64,000 nucleotides of DNA, taken from NCBI RefSeq assembly GCF_900110265.1, contig NZ_FODB01000006.1, forward strand, positions 1 through 64,000, given 5' to 3'. The notes under the pieces were generated by a model that saw nothing but the letters and a program-made list of their open reading frames with translations, did not search any database and was not told the DNA's origin. Made by a program: the position numbers and the translations under genes. Positions 34,566-48,962 of the stretch are shown piece after piece. Numbering within the stretch: position 1 is the stretch's first letter; each line of letters begins with the position of its first letter. Source of the stretch: Vreelandella aquamarina (lineage in GTDB: Bacteria > Pseudomonadota > Gammaproteobacteria > Pseudomonadales > Halomonadaceae).

Positions 34566-35879
34566 ATGCGAGAGACAACGACGCGGCAGCACTTGGCGGG
34601 AGTTTTGATTCTGCTCGGGCTGTTGGCACAGATTATTGGTTTTACCGGCGCGGTGCCGACCGCGCAGGCGGTGAGCTATCTGCTGTGGGCGGCGGTGGCG
34701 CTGCTGTGGCGGGATATTCCCAAGCGTTCGCGCCTTCAGGCGGGGGTGTTGATTGCCCTGGGTGTGGTGATGCTGGTGGTGGCGCAAACCGTGTATGGCG
34801 CGGCGGTGAACTGGCCTGCCATGCTGCAGGGGAACGTGTTCGTGGCTTCCATGCTGGTAGGCGTGAGCTTTATCTCGCTGATTGGCACCCAGGGCAACAA
34901 GCGTGCGCCGGGTAAGCGGGTAACGGGGGCGGACGGCGTGCTGCGCACCTGGCTGGGCGTGCATTTTCTCGGCACGATTTTGAATCTTTCCACGGTGTTT
35001 ATGGTGGGCGACCGCTTGGCTCGCCGTGCGCCGTTAACCACGCCGCAGCTATTGGCACTGAACCGTGGGCTAAGCAGCGCCGCGCTCTGGTCGCCCTTCT
35101 TTGCCTCTATGGCGCTGGTGATCGCGCTGGTGCCTTCGGTGCAGTATGCCCAGATTGCCGTGGTGGGTTTTCCTATCGCCATGCTCTCAGGACTATTAAC
35201 CACGCTAGAACTGCGGCGACGGTTTGATTTAACCGAGGTGGATGGCTTTTCGCTTTCGCCCCGCAGCCTGCTCATGCCTGCAGGCATGGCGGCGCTGGTG
35301 ATGCTGTTGCACTTTTGGATCACGCCGTCGCTTACTATCGTCAGCATTATTACCTTTTTGCTGCCTGGGGTGGCGCTGCTGAGCAACCTGCGAGAAGGCC
35401 CGCGTTTTACCCTGCGGCGCCTGCGTCAGCATACCGTTACTCGCCTGCCCGCCATGCGCGGGGAAATTTCACTGTTTTTAGCGGCAGGCTTATTAACGCT
35501 GGGGCTTTCAACGCTGGTAACAGCGGCGGCAGGCGATGAGTGGACGCTGTTTGCCCGCTTTGGTACATGGCAGGCCATGGTGAGTTTTGCGGCTATTACG
35601 CTTAGTGCGCTGGTGGGGCTGCACCCGATTATTGGGGTGTCGGTGTTGGCGTCGGTGCTTAATCTGAGCGGCGCTGAACAGACCCTGTTTGCCTTTGTGG
35701 CGCTTAGCGCCTGGGCGGTGGGCACCAGTGTGGGGCCGCTTTCGGGTATTAACCTGTCGTTGCAGGGGCGTTACGGGGTGAGCGGTTATCAGATGATGAA
35801 AAATAATCTACCTTATGCGGCGATGATGAGCCTGCTCTCGCTAGGCGCGATCGCAGGCTTGAGCGTTTGGCTAGGTTAG
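34566..35879 (+). CDS. Multi-spanning inner-membrane protein, possible permease
   Basis: 437 residues with about 11-12 hydrophobic segments. A middle loop (KRAPGKRVTGADGVLRTWLG) and a conserved-looking FLGTILNLSTVFMVGDRLAR, then LPYAAMMSLLSLGAIAGL at the end. The repeated arrangement of helices with Asn/Asp-Ser/Thr pairs resembles ArsB/NhaD/DASS-type ion-transporter folds, but I cannot name the family. AAGGGA lies before the ATG. Substrate unknown. Confidence 0.7.
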   Translation: MRETTTRQHLAGVLILLGLLAQIIGFTGAVPTAQAVSYLLWAAVALLWRDIPKRSRLQAGVLIALGVVMLVVAQTVYGAAVNWPAMLQGNVFVASMLVGVSFISLIGTQGNKRAPGKRVTGADGVLRTWLGVHFLGTILNLSTVFMVGDRLARRAPLTTPQLLALNRGLSSAALWSPFFASMALVIALVPSVQYAQIAVVGFPIAMLSGLLTTLELRRRFDLTEVDGFSLSPRSLLMPAGMAALVMLLHFWITPSLTIVSIITFLLPGVALLSNLREGPRFTLRRLRQHTVTRLPAMRGEISLFLAAGLLTLGLSTLVTAAAGDEWTLFARFGTWQAMVSFAAITLSALVGLHPIIGVSVLASVLNLSGAEQTLFAFVALSAWAVGTSVGPLSGINLSLQGRYGVSGYQMMKNNLPYAAMMSLLSLGAIAGLSVWLG

Positions 35880-35883
35880 ATAC

Positions 35884-36402
35884 TTAGGTTTCGACGATTT
35901 TGCTCGGAAAGCGGTAGAAGTAGCGGTGGCCGCACTGGTGGCAGGGTTCTATCCGCGCGACATCGTTAAACATGACCTGAGCATCGCAGTGAGTGCAGGC
36001 CATTAAGCCCGGGGCGGCGATTTCACCTTCGCAGTAGTCGGCGCGGGCGGCTTCTAGGTCATCCTCGAAACGTTCGCGGTCTACCACGCTACGGTCGGCA
36101 ATGGAAAGCAGCGATTCCGCGACCCGGCGGGAAAGCTGGTCGATGTCGATTCCTAGCCAGCTGGCAACCTGCTTGCCGGTATCCGCCATGTAGTAGCGCA
36201 TGTCTTTCAGGTCGCGCTCTACCCAGGCACGCAGCAGCGCTAGCTCGTCTTTGGTGTACTCCTCAAGCTCAGCTTCAAAGGCAACGGCGTCGTCTAAGTC
36301 CTTTTGTAGGTTGTCCCAGGTGAGCTCGTTGGCGCCATCCTGCATACGCTCCAATAGGCGCTCGTAGCCTTCGCGAAGGCGGTGATCGTTATGTTTTTCC
36401 AT
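35884..36402 (-). CDS. YbeL-like zinc-ribbon protein (DUF1451)
   Basis: 172 residues: alpha-helical acidic N-terminus (YERLLERMQDGANELTWDNL) and a C-terminal zinc ribbon with two CxxC pairs (CTHCDAQ, CHQCGH). ATG at 36402 has AGGAGAGG; an upstream extension of 13 residues is unlikely. Divergent from leuS exactly as ybeL is near leuS in enterobacteria. Role unknown. Confidence 0.82.
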   Translation of the reverse strand: MEKHNDHRLREGYERLLERMQDGANELTWDNLQKDLDDAVAFEAELEEYTKDELALLRAWVERDLKDMRYYMADTGKQVASWLGIDIDQLSRRVAESLLSIADRSVVDRERFEDDLEAARADYCEGEIAAPGLMACTHCDAQVMFNDVARIEPCHQCGHRYFYRFPSKIVET

Positions 36403-36530
36403 GGGTCCTCTCCTTTTGTTGCCACAGGTGCTGCCTATCATCGGTTAGCCGTTCAAGGATACACCGGCATAGGATACAATCGGCGCTACTTATCTGACAG
36501 TCGTCATCTACTATTCACTTTGCGCCCTGA

Positions 36531-39639
<3,109 letters not shown>

Positions 39640-39643
<4 letters not shown>

Positions 39644-40707
39644 AGGTATTTGCCGATCAATTGCCCGCCGCTCTGGCCAGGAAGCTGCCGAAAGCAGTGA
39701 TCGTGGCGGGTGACGAGCCGCTACAGCATCGTGACGCCTGCGATGCCGTGCGCGCCGCCGCCCGCCAAGCGGGCATCGAAGAGCGCGAAGTGCTGGATGT
39801 GGAGCCCAACTTTGCCTGGGGGCGGCTCTTGGAAACCGCGAGCAACCTCTCGCTGTTTGCCACCAACAAACTGTTGGAGCTGCGTTTGGGCAATCAAAAG
39901 CTGGGGCAGGAAGGCAGCAAGGCGCTTGCTCAATATGCGGAAATGATGGATGGCAGCGACGACCTGCTATTGGTTAGCATGGGCAAAGTCGATGCCAAGC
40001 AGCAGAAAAGCGCTTGGTTCAAAGCCTTAGATAAACAGGGAATTTTTGTTCCCGTATGGCCGGTAGATGCCTCACGGCTTGGCTATTGGCTACGGGATAG
40101 GGCCTCGCATCACGGCCTGCAGATCGACCTGGAAGCCGCGCGACTGCTGGGTGAGCGCACCGAGGGTAATCTGCTGGCGGCGGATCAGGAACTACAGAAG
40201 CTGGCGTTGATCTACCCGGCTAATACCCGGCTCAACGTCGAGCACATTGCCCAAGGTGTGGAAGACAGCACCCGCTTTGACGTCTTCAATCTGGCGGATG
40301 CGTGCTTGAAGGGCGAACCCAGCCGTGCCTCGCGGATTGTGAACGGCCTAAAAAGCGAAGGCGTGGAAGCACCGATTGTGCTGTGGGCGCTCACCCGTGA
40401 GCTGCGCACTCTGCTGTCGTTGCATCAGCATTTGGACCAAGGCCAAAGCTTCGAGCATGCCTGCAAATCCCAAAAGCCGATGATTTTTGATAAACGTCGC
40501 CCGTCCTATCAAAAAGCCATTAGCCGCCTTTCCATGAAGCGTTTACACAAACTGCTACTAATGGCCCAGCGCCTGGATTTAGCGGTGAAAGGGGCATCTG
40601 CCGTGCCTCTATGGCCGGGGCTGCACGACCTCGCCATGACCATGGCAGGGGCAAAAGGCCTCCTGGCGGAAACGCCCTGGACCTATCGCATTAGTGCAAA
40701 TAATTAG
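39640..40707 (+). CDS. holA: DNA polymerase III, delta subunit
   Basis: 355 residues, beginning at GTG that overlaps the lptE stop. It has the HolA pattern: FADQLPAALARKLPKAVIVA GDEP, LLLVSMGKVDAKQQKSAWFK and the C-terminal domain WALTRELRTLLSLHQ and FDKRRPSYQKAISRLS. Delta opens the beta clamp in the clamp loader. Length is close to E. coli HolA (343). Confidence 0.93.
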
Positions 40708-40797
40708 CACTTTGCATTTTCGTCTTAAAACACTCGCTGTTTGTTTCTATACTAATCACTCAGGCTACTCATAGCTTGCTCCCCGATAAGTCTAAGG

Positions 40798-41205
40798 ATG
40801 AAGACAATGAAAACAGTGCGTGCTTACCTCTCGACCCTTTTGATTGCTGCGTTAGTGTTTGCCAGCCTGCCCGTTGTGGCGGCCCCTACCGCCCCGCAAG
40901 GTATGGATCTGGTATCAACGCAGTCTGTTTTAGCAGGCGACCGTGCCGGTGCGGACCGCGAGCGTATCAATGAAATCCTCGCCCGTGCCGATGTGCAAGA
41001 TCAACTGCTCAAACAGGGCGTCAATCCCGCCGATGTCGAGGCGCGTGTGGCGGCCCTGAGCGATGCCGAAGCCCAGCAAATGGCGCAGCAGCTTGAGCAG
41101 TTGCCCGCCGGTGCTGGCGTGATTGGTGTGCTGTTCGCGGTATTTGTGATTCTGCTGGTAACGGACATTCTCGGTTTAACCGATGTTTACCCGTTCACAC
41201 GTTAA
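40798..41205 (+). CDS. PA2779-family protein
   Basis: 135 residues. Signal peptide (TLLIAALVFASLPVVAAP), soluble helical middle (INEILARADVQDQLLKQGVN, ADVEARVAALSDAEAQQMAQ) and a C-terminal membrane segment (GVIGVLFAVFVILLVTDILG) that ends LTDVYPF. This matches the family named for Pseudomonas PA2779, found with a PA2778 peptidase. Function unknown. The stop lies 10 bp before the peptidase start, so the two are co-translated. Confidence 0.82.
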   Translation: MKTMKTVRAYLSTLLIAALVFASLPVVAAPTAPQGMDLVSTQSVLAGDRAGADRERINEILARADVQDQLLKQGVNPADVEARVAALSDAEAQQMAQQLEQLPAGAGVIGVLFAVFVILLVTDILGLTDVYPFTR

Positions 41206-41215
41206 TTCATCCGCG

Positions 41216-42154
41216 ATGATGAACCGTTATGTTAACGCCCGCACTGCGGGCGTTTTACTGTTGAGCCTGCTACTTCTACTGCTAACCGGCTGCGCACGCA
41301 GCCCGGTACTGCTTGAAAGCACCAAAGCAAGCCTGACGCCGCAAACCGAGCTTACCGAGGTGCCGTTTTTCGCCCAAACGGAATACCAGTGCGGCCCAGC
41401 TACCTTAGCTATGGTGCTTAATCACGAAGGCGTAGAGGCTAGCTTAGACGAGCTGATTCCTCAGGTATTCTTGCCTGGGCGTGATGGCAGCGTGCAGCCG
41501 GAAATGCTGGCCACGGTACGCCGCTACGAACGGCTGGCAATTCCCATCCGAGGTACCATGGATGCTCTGCTCACGCACCTGGAAGCAGGTAACCCGGTGG
41601 TCGTGATGCAGAACCTCGCCCTGCCCGCCTTTCCCATGTGGCACTATGCGGTGGCCATTGGCTTTGATTTGCCGAACGAAACGCTTGTTCTGCGCAGCGG
41701 TGAAATCGAGCGGCACACCCTATCGTTTAGCCGTTTTGATGCTACGTGGGCACGTACTGAGCGCTGGGGGTTTGTGGTCAGCGAGCCGGGCACGCTGCCC
41801 GAAGGTGTCACGGCACGCAATGCGTTAGAGGCCATTAGTGCCTTTGAAGAGCAGCACGGCCCCGACACAACGCTGAGTAGCTGGCAGGCATTCAGTGAGC
41901 GCTTCCCGCAAAATCCTACTGGGCAGTTTGCGCTAGGCAATGCCCTGTATGCCGATGGCCAGCCCGAAGCCGCCCTGGCCGCCTTCGAGACAGCCACGAG
42001 CCTCGACCCGGAGATGGGTGCTGCGTGGCTCAATCTGGCCATTATACAATTCCAGCAAGCGCGCCTTGCAGACGCCAGAGCATCGCTTACCCAAGCCGCT
42101 TCCCTAGAAGGCGAATGGCAGCCCCGGGCTAGACAGCTTTTGGAAACGCTATAG
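41216..42154 (+). CDS. PA2778-family cysteine peptidase, lipoprotein
   Basis: 312 residues from ATG 41216. Lipobox LLTGC, then a C39-like papain fold: catalytic Cys in TEYQCGPATLAMVLNHEG, His in FPMWHYAVAIGF. The C-terminal 110 residues are TPR-like (PTGQFALGNALYADGQPEAA, LDPEMGAAWLNLAIIQFQQA). It probably cuts or transfers a peptide at the periplasmic face. The start is uncertain: 41183 would overlap the upstream gene and no clear ribosome binding site is seen before 41216. Confidence 0.82.
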   Translation: MMNRYVNARTAGVLLLSLLLLLLTGCARSPVLLESTKASLTPQTELTEVPFFAQTEYQCGPATLAMVLNHEGVEASLDELIPQVFLPGRDGSVQPEMLATVRRYERLAIPIRGTMDALLTHLEAGNPVVVMQNLALPAFPMWHYAVAIGFDLPNETLVLRSGEIERHTLSFSRFDATWARTERWGFVVSEPGTLPEGVTARNALEAISAFEEQHGPDTTLSSWQAFSERFPQNPTGQFALGNALYADGQPEAALAAFETATSLDPEMGAAWLNLAIIQFQQARLADARASLTQAASLEGEWQPRARQLLETL

Positions 42155-42171
42155 CGTCGCCCTGAAGAGCC

Positions 42172-42293
42172 GTGAGAGGAAGCTTCAACTCGCGACGGTG
42201 CTGAAATGCCCCCGTGGGAGGGAGCTTCAGCTCGCGACGGTGGCTTGGCCGGGGCGCCTGACGGCGCCATTCGCCCGCTAAAGCGGCCTCCCA
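42172..42293. repeat. REP-like repeat cluster (two direct units and one inverted)
   Basis: GTGGGAGGGAGCTTCAGCTC with trailing GCGACGGTG at 42214-42242 is closely matched by the unit at 42172-42200 (GTGAGAGGAAGCTTCAACTC...). A related inverted unit is at about 42268-42293. This is the usual form of extragenic palindromic repeats between two convergent genes. The first two read on the plus strand. Confidence 0.75.
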
Positions 42294-42345
42294 CCGAAGC
42301 TGATCTGGCAGGGCCAACCTCTGCAGGAAGGCCCGCCCTGACCGC

Positions 42346-43737
42346 TTAGAACACCCGGTTCAGACCGTTTTGTGCCGCCACTCGATAGGCTTCTGCCATG
42401 GTGGGGTAATTGAAGGTGGTGTTGACGAAGTACTTGAGCGTGTTGGCCTTGCCCTCCTGCTGCATGATGGCCATGCCGATGTGCAGGATCTCCGACGCCT
42501 GGTCGCCAAAGCAATGGATACCGAGAATCTCCAGGGTGTCCTGGTGGAACAGGATCTTCAGCATACCGACCGTATCGCCGGTGATCTGGGCACGGGCGGT
42601 ATCCTTGAAAAACGCCTTGCCGACTTCGTAAGGCACTTTCGCTTCGGTCAGCTCGCGCTCATTGGGGCCAAAGGAGCTGATTTCAGGAATGGTATAGATA
42701 CCGGTCGGCACATCGCTGACAAAGCGGTACTCTTTTTCCAGCAGCTCGTTACAGGAGTTTAGGCCCTGATCGTAGGCGGCACTGGCCAGGCTTGGCCAAC
42801 CTATGACGTCGCCCGCCGCATAAATATGCGGAATCGAGGTGCGGTAGTGCTCATCCACGCTGAGCTGGCCCCGGCCATTCGCTTCCAGGCCGATGTTCTC
42901 CAGCCCCAAGCTGTCGGTGTTACCAGTACGGCCGTTGGCCCATAGGAATGCATCGGCACGGATTTTCTTACCGGATTTCAGGCGTACCACTACGCCTGCT
43001 TCATCACCCTCGACACTCTCGTACTCTTCGTTATGACGAATCAGCACGCCGTGCTTGCGTAGGTGATAAGAGAGCGCATCGCTGATCTCATCGTCCAAGA
43101 ACGACAACAGGCTATCCCGGTTGTTGATCAGGTCTACCTTCACGCCAAGCCCCGAGAAGATAGAAGCGTACTCACAACCGATAACGCCCGCGCCGAAAAT
43201 TACCAGCGTACGCGGCGTGTGAGACAGGCTCAGGATGGTATCGGAACAGTAGATGCGCGGATGACGGAAGTTGATATCCGCCGGGCGATAAGGGCGTGAG
43301 CCGGTGGCGATGACGATTTTCTTGGCCACTAACTCTTCCATCCCCTCTTGGCGGTCGCGAACGACGACAGTATGTTCGTCTTTGAAACGCGCGACGCCGT
43401 GAAAGAGGTCGATTCGATTACGCGCGTAGAATGTCGTACGCATTTCGACTTGTTTGTCGATGGTACCGCGGGAGCGTTCCATCACTTTTGGGAAGGAGAA
43501 CCAGCGGGGCTCACCGATATCGCGGAACATTCGGTTGGTATTGAACGCCATGATCTGCTTGACCTGATGGCGCAGCGCTTTGGAAGGAATAGTGCCCCAG
43601 TGGGTGCAGTTACCGCCTACCTGGGCCTGCTTCTCAATTATCGCCACCCGCATACCGTGCTTAGCAGCATTAATAGCAGCGCTTTCCCCAGCGGGGCCGG
43701 TACCGATCACCACGACATCGTAATTGTGAACCGCCAT
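42346..43737 (-). CDS. sthA: Soluble pyridine nucleotide transhydrogenase
   Basis: 463 residues, flavoprotein disulfide-reductase family. FAD site [17 protein letters not shown], then [17 protein letters not shown], where the second redox Cys of lipoamide dehydrogenases is replaced, as in SthA. NAD site [20 protein letters not shown] and the C-terminal dimer domain [16 protein letters not shown]. It transfers reducing equivalents between NADPH and NAD. It lies just downstream of the nqr genes, on the same strand. Confidence 0.95.
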   Translation of the reverse strand: MAVHNYDVVVIGTGPAGESAAINAAKHGMRVAIIEKQAQVGGNCTHWGTIPSKALRHQVKQIMAFNTNRMFRDIGEPRWFSFPKVMERSRGTIDKQVEMRTTFYARNRIDLFHGVARFKDEHTVVVRDRQEGMEELVAKKIVIATGSRPYRPADINFRHPRIYCSDTILSLSHTPRTLVIFGAGVIGCEYASIFSGLGVKVDLINNRDSLLSFLDDEISDALSYHLRKHGVLIRHNEEYESVEGDEAGVVVRLKSGKKIRADAFLWANGRTGNTDSLGLENIGLEANGRGQLSVDEHYRTSIPHIYAAGDVIGWPSLASAAYDQGLNSCNELLEKEYRFVSDVPTGIYTIPEISSFGPNERELTEAKVPYEVGKAFFKDTARAQITGDTVGMLKILFHQDTLEILGIHCFGDQASEILHIGMAIMQQEGKANTLKYFVNTTFNYPTMAEAYRVAAQNGLNRVF

Positions 43738-43846
43738 ACGGTTTGGATCTCCTTGTTCCCTGACATCATCAATTCATTAGCGCATACGTAAACGCCCGCG
43801 GTTAAGCGAGCGTTTGATGTTATTTAACGCGTAGTAGCATCAGCGG

Positions 43847-44101
43847 TTAGCGGCGCGTTGCATCGTAACCTAAGTCGGCGCCACGGCTTTCATCACTACG
43901 GCGCCGTACGCTACCGCGTTTGCGGTTCTCTTCTTCGCATACTTCGTCTTTACCACCGCAGATATCGCAGCCATCCTTCATGCCGATTTGATTAAGCCCA
44001 CCGCAGGAGCCTGCAATGGGTTTACGCCCCATCAGCACGCCAACGGCCATCGCGCCCATAATCAGCGCCATAAACCCGAATACCAGTAGCCAAATTGCCA
44101 T
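43847..44101 (-). CDS. nqrM: Na+-NQR maturation factor NqrM
   Basis: 84 residues. N-terminal membrane helix (LLVFGFMALIMGAMAVGVLM) and Cys33, Cys45, Cys48 and Cys55, in the SCGGLNQ/CDICGG pattern of NqrM (DUF539), thought to deliver iron to the NQR complex. AGGAGG precedes the ATG. It lies downstream of nqrF, after the nqrF terminator, with a 222-bp gap. The C-terminus is longer and Arg-rich. Confidence 0.9.
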   Translation of the reverse strand: MAIWLLVFGFMALIMGAMAVGVLMGRKPIAGSCGGLNQIGMKDGCDICGGKDEVCEEENRKRGSVRRRSDESRGADLGYDATRR

Positions 44102-44270
44102 GTTGTCCTCCTAGCATTACGTTAGGTACCTCACCTGCCGACAATACTTGTGCCGATAAGTGCCTTAAAAATCTACCTCCCATTGTACCTCAGCCACCGC
44201 AAAATGATCAGGCATTGGGTGTTTTTCAGCACGGATATTCGCATCTGCCAACAAAACGGTAAACAAAAAC

Positions 44271-44302
44271 AAACGGGGCTAGCCCAAAGGCTAGCCCCGT
44301 TT
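44271..44302 (-). terminator. Rho-independent terminator of the nqr operon
   Basis: AAACGGGGCTAGCC-CAAA-GGCTAGCCCCGTTT, a perfect 14-bp stem, followed on the minus strand by GTTTTTGTTT. It is 22 bp after nqrF. Confidence 0.88.
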
Positions 44303-44323
44303 CTAACGTTCGCTGATGCGATA

Positions 44324-45556
44324 TTAGCCGCCGAAGTCATCCAGCAGGATGTTTTCCGGCTCAACGCCCATATCAAGCAGCAGCTTGATAACAGAGGCGT
44401 TCATCATGGGCGGCCCACACATATAGTACTCACAATCTTCAGGCGCCGGATGGTCCTTCAGGTAGTTTTCATACAATACATTGTGGATGAAGCCCGTCGG
44501 GCCTTCCCAGTTATCTTCCGGCTGCGGATCGGAGAGTGCCAAGTGCCACTCAAAGTTCGGGAACTCTTCCGCCAGCTGGTCGTACTCTTCGTTGTAGAAG
44601 GTCTCACGCCAGGAGCGCGCGCCGTACCAGAACGAAATCTTACGCGTCGATTTCAGACGCTTAAGCTGGTCAAAGATATGGCTACGCATCGGGGCCATAC
44701 CGGCACCACCACCGATGAAGACCATTTCAGCGTCGGTGTCTTTGGCGAAGAACTCACCAAACGGCCCCATCACCGTTACCTTGTCACCCGGCTTCAGGTT
44801 GAAGACGTAGGTGGACATCAGGCCCGGCGGATGACTGCTGCCAGGAGGCGGAGTTGCGATACGAATGTTGAACTTGAGGAGGCCTTTCTCTTCCGGGTAG
44901 TTCGCCATGGAGTAGGCGCGGATGACTTCCTCGTTGTTCTTGTGGGAAATGTCGAATAGACCAAACTTTTCCCAGTCGCCACGGTACTCTTCTTCGATAT
45001 CGAAGTCAGAGAACTTGATGTCGTAAGGCGGCGCTACCAGCTGTACATAACCACCGGCGCGGAAGGCAACTTCTTCACCTTCAGGCAGCTTCAAGTTCAG
45101 CTCTTTGATGAAGGTCGCCACGTTCGGGTTGGCGGTTACTTCGGTTTCCCACTTCTTAACGCCGAAGACTTCTTCCGGCACTTCTATTTTCATATCCTGC
45201 TTCACAGGAACCTGACAAGAGAGGCGCCAGCCTTCTTTCTTCTCACGCATGGTGAAGTGCGACTCTTCCGTCGGCAGAATAGAACCGCCGCCCTCTTCTA
45301 CTCGGCACTTACATTGGGCGCAGGAACCACCGCCACCACAGGCAGAAGAAAGGAAAATACCGTTGGCCGCCAGGGTGTTCAAAAGCTTGCCGCCGGCCTG
45401 GGTCTTCAGGGTGTGCTCAGGGTCGCCGTTGACTTCAATGGTCACGTCCCCGCTACTCACTAGCTTGCTGCGCGCTGCCAGAATGATCGCCGTTAAGCTA
45501 ATAACGATGACCGTGAACATGACAACACCGAGCAAGATGACAGATGTATCAACCAT
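44324..45556 (-). CDS. nqrF: Na+-NQR subunit F
   Basis: 410 residues: one N-terminal membrane helix ([20 protein letters not shown]), a [2Fe-2S] ferredoxin domain ([20 protein letters not shown] plus a later Cys) and a ferredoxin-reductase-like FAD/NADH domain ([46 protein letters not shown]). This is the NADH entry point of the complex. Last gene of the nqr operon. Confidence 0.96.
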   Translation of the reverse strand: MVDTSVILLGVVMFTVIVISLTAIILAARSKLVSSGDVTIEVNGDPEHTLKTQAGGKLLNTLAANGIFLSSACGGGGSCAQCKCRVEEGGGSILPTEESHFTMREKKEGWRLSCQVPVKQDMKIEVPEEVFGVKKWETEVTANPNVATFIKELNLKLPEGEEVAFRAGGYVQLVAPPYDIKFSDFDIEEEYRGDWEKFGLFDISHKNNEEVIRAYSMANYPEEKGLLKFNIRIATPPPGSSHPPGLMSTYVFNLKPGDKVTVMGPFGEFFAKDTDAEMVFIGGGAGMAPMRSHIFDQLKRLKSTRKISFWYGARSWRETFYNEEYDQLAEEFPNFEWHLALSDPQPEDNWEGPTGFIHNVLYENYLKDHPAPEDCEYYMCGPPMMNASVIKLLLDMGVEPENILLDDFGG

Positions 45557-45624
45557 GTCGGTTTCCTATTGCTGAAGGTTTTCTGTACCTCGGCAGCCTA
45601 GGCTGCCGAGAAAACCGGCTCCGA

Positions 45625-46242
45625 TTAAAGCTGAATGCCAGAGAAGGACATAAAGCCCAGTGACATTAAGCCAACGGTGATAAACGTGATGCCAAGGCCC
45701 TGCAGACCGCCCGGCACGTCGCTGTACTTCAGCTTTTCACGAATACCCGCCAGAGCAGCGATTGCTAGCGCCCAACCGGTACCAGCGCCGAAGCCATATA
45801 CCACGGCCTCACCGAAGTTATAGCTACGCTCTACCATGAACAGTACGCCACCCAGGATGGCGCAGTTTACGGTGATCAGCGGTAGGAAAACGCCCAGCGC
45901 GTTGTAAAGCGACGGTACGTACTTATCAAGGAACATCTCCATGATCTGTACCAGTGCCGCGATAACACCGATGTAAGAGAGCAGACCCAGGAATGACAGG
46001 TCGATGTTTTCAGCACCGCTAATGCCGGTCCAGGTCAGCGCGCCTTCCTGCAGCAGGTACGTGAATACCAGGTTATTGACCGGCACAGTGATCGTCAGTA
46101 CGACGATAACCGCAATACCGAGACCGATGGCAGAAGACACCTTCTTGGATACCGCGAGGAACGTACACATGCCCAGGAAGAAGGCAAGTGCCATGTTCTC
46201 GACGAATACCGAAGCGACGAAAAGGCTTAGATAGTGTTCCAT
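45625..46242 (-). CDS. nqrE: Na+-NQR subunit E
   Basis: 205 residues, six membrane segments. Start [20 protein letters not shown] is typical; the Cys residues ([10 protein letters not shown] and VNCAILGG) that help bind the intramembrane iron are kept. Separated from nqrD by 1 base. Confidence 0.95.
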   Translation of the reverse strand: MEHYLSLFVASVFVENMALAFFLGMCTFLAVSKKVSSAIGLGIAVIVVLTITVPVNNLVFTYLLQEGALTWTGISGAENIDLSFLGLLSYIGVIAALVQIMEMFLDKYVPSLYNALGVFLPLITVNCAILGGVLFMVERSYNFGEAVVYGFGAGTGWALAIAALAGIREKLKYSDVPGGLQGLGITFITVGLMSLGFMSFSGIQL

Positions 46243-46243
46243 G

Positions 46244-46912
<669 letters not shown>

Positions 46913-46914
46913 GA

Positions 46915-47736
46915 TCAGGCCCCCTCAACGTCGTCGAAGTCAGTCTCGGTGTCTTCGGCGTCTGATGGCTCGGTACCGCTGCGGAATTTAGCCAGGTAAG
47001 GAGCAAAGCCCTCTTCGCTGAGCCAGAACTGCAGCATGTTGGTCACGCCGTTACTGGTCAGCGTGGCACCGGAAAGCGCATCGACTTCGTACTCGTTACT
47101 CGCGCCGCCTTTGGTCAGGTGGATTTCAGGAGAGAGGTCGCCCTCTTCGCTGTAAATCTTTTTACCTTCCCACTGGGCTTGCCAGCGCGGGTTGTTTACC
47201 TCAGCACCTAGACCCGGTGTTTCTGCGTGGTCGTAGTAGGTGATACTGACGATGGTATTGCCGTCACCCTCTACCGACAGGAATCCCATCATACGGCCCC
47301 ACAGGCCCTGCCCACGAATAGGCAGAACGATCTGGTCAGGATTCTCAGGATCGCCTACTAGGTACACAGTCGCGAATTTTTCTACGCGCGAGAATCCCGC
47401 GATGTCACGTTCGCCAGACAGCGTACGGCCAGTGGCCGGATCGCGTGCAGCTTCAAAACCGTCATAGGTGTCGGGGTCGAACTGGTCGGAGTACTCTCCG
47501 GTTTCCAGTTCAACAACACGGGCGGTGATCTGGGTGCTGAACGCCTCTTCCACATCCATACCCGGCTCGTAAAGACGTGCCACGTTGAGGATGTTGGTTT
47601 TACGGTCCAGCTCCTGATTGAGCTGCTGCGCTGGGCGCAGTGCTACGGCCGCCGTCGAAACGATGACCGAGCACACGATGCACAGCGAGAACGCTACGAT
47701 CAGGACTTTCTTGATGGAGTTGTTACCTTGTGCCAT
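46915..47736 (-). CDS. nqrC: Na+-NQR subunit C
   Basis: 273 residues, a little longer than V. cholerae NqrC because of an acidic tail ([17 protein letters not shown]). N-terminal helix, FMN-binding domain, and the covalent FMN-threonine motif [13 protein letters not shown]. It overlaps nqrB by one base. Confidence 0.95.
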   Translation of the reverse strand: MAQGNNSIKKVLIVAFSLCIVCSVIVSTAAVALRPAQQLNQELDRKTNILNVARLYEPGMDVEEAFSTQITARVVELETGEYSDQFDPDTYDGFEAARDPATGRTLSGERDIAGFSRVEKFATVYLVGDPENPDQIVLPIRGQGLWGRMMGFLSVEGDGNTIVSITYYDHAETPGLGAEVNNPRWQAQWEGKKIYSEEGDLSPEIHLTKGGASNEYEVDALSGATLTSNGVTNMLQFWLSEEGFAPYLAKFRSGTEPSDAEDTETDFDDVEGA

Positions 47737-48962
47737 TAGGCAGTCTCCTCGGCCGGTGTACCAGTGCGCTTGAGACGGCGCTTCACATTGGCCTGGACGA
47801 AGAAGTGGTCAATCAGCGGCGCAAACAGGTTGGCGAACAGGATGGCCAGCATGATGCCTTCCGGGAACGCCGGGTTTACCACGCGGATTAGAACGGTCAT
47901 CACACCGATCAGCGCGCCAAATACCAAACGGCCTTGGTTAGTCATGGAAGCGGACACAGGGTCAGTCGCCATAAACACCATACCGAAGGCAAACCCACCA
48001 ATGACGAGGTGCCAGTACCACGGCATCGCGAACATGGGGTTGGTTTCAGAACCGATCAGGTTGAACAGCGTGCTGGTAATCACCATACCCAGGAATACAC
48101 CCAGCATGATGCGCCAGTTGGCAATCTTGGTCCACAGCAGTACGGCAGCACCGATCAGGATGGCCAGCGTCGATACTTCGCCAACAGAGCCAGGGATAAA
48201 GCCTAGGAAGGCATCCCACCAGCTATAGGTGTTGGTCAGCGCAGTCATACCGTCTTGGAACGCCATAGAAAGCGCAGTAGCACCGGTGTAGCCGTCGGCT
48301 GCTACCCATACTGCGTCACCAGAAATTTGTGCCGGATAAGCAAAGTAGAGGAACGCGCGGCCCGTCAGCGCAGGGTTCAGGAAGTTCTTACCCGTGCCGC
48401 CGAAGATCTCCTTACCGATCACGACACCGAAGGTAATGCCGAGTGCAACCTGCCATAGTGGAATAGTGGCTGGCAGAATCAGCGCAAACAGCACGGAAGT
48501 CACGAAGAAACCTTCGTTGACTTCGTGACCACGCTTAATGGCGAACAGCACTTCCCAGAAACCACCCACGACGAACGTCACGAGGTAAATGGGCAGGAAG
48601 TATGTCGCGCCAAGAACGAAGTTAGCCCACAGGCTGCTGGGATCATGACCGCCCGCGAGGGTCATCATGATGGCATCGCGCCAGCCGTTCATGGAGGCAT
48701 AACCCGCTTCGATGGCAGTGTTCGCCTGCCAGCCTGCGTTCCACATACCGAAGAACATGGCCGGGAAGGTACACATCCATACCGTGATCATGATGCGTTT
48801 CAGGTCGACGCCATCACGCACGTGAGCGGTGGTTTTTGCAACGCTGGGGGGCGAGTAGAAAATCGTATCTACCGCTTCATAGAGCGGATAGAACTTTTCG
48901 TACTTACCACCTTTGTGGAAGTGCGGCTCGAGATTATCGAGTGTTTGTCGAATACCCATCAT
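47736..48962 (-). CDS. nqrB: Na+-NQR subunit B
   Basis: 408 residues with about ten membrane helices. N-terminus [20 protein letters not shown] is diagnostic. The FMN attachment motif reads TGATALSM instead of SGAT; the Thr is kept. It carries the main sodium path. Its start overlaps the stop of nqrA. Confidence 0.95.
   Translation of the reverse strand: MMGIRQTLDNLEPHFHKGGKYEKFYPLYEAVDTIFYSPPSVAKTTAHVRDGVDLKRIMITVWMCTFPAMFFGMWNAGWQANTAIEAGYASMNGWRDAIMMTLAGGHDPSSLWANFVLGATYFLPIYLVTFVVGGFWEVLFAIKRGHEVNEGFFVTSVLFALILPATIPLWQVALGITFGVVIGKEIFGGTGKNFLNPALTGRAFLYFAYPAQISGDAVWVAADGYTGATALSMAFQDGMTALTNTYSWWDAFLGFIPGSVGEVSTLAILIGAAVLLWTKIANWRIMLGVFLGMVITSTLFNLIGSETNPMFAMPWYWHLVIGGFAFGMVFMATDPVSASMTNQGRLVFGALIGVMTVLIRVVNPAFPEGIMLAILFANLFAPLIDHFFVQANVKRRLKRTGTPAEETA

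Noticed and set aside
43790-43820. Terminator after nqrM on the minus strand
   Set aside because: AAACGC/GCGTTT pairing is interrupted and lacks a U-tract on the right side, so support is weak.
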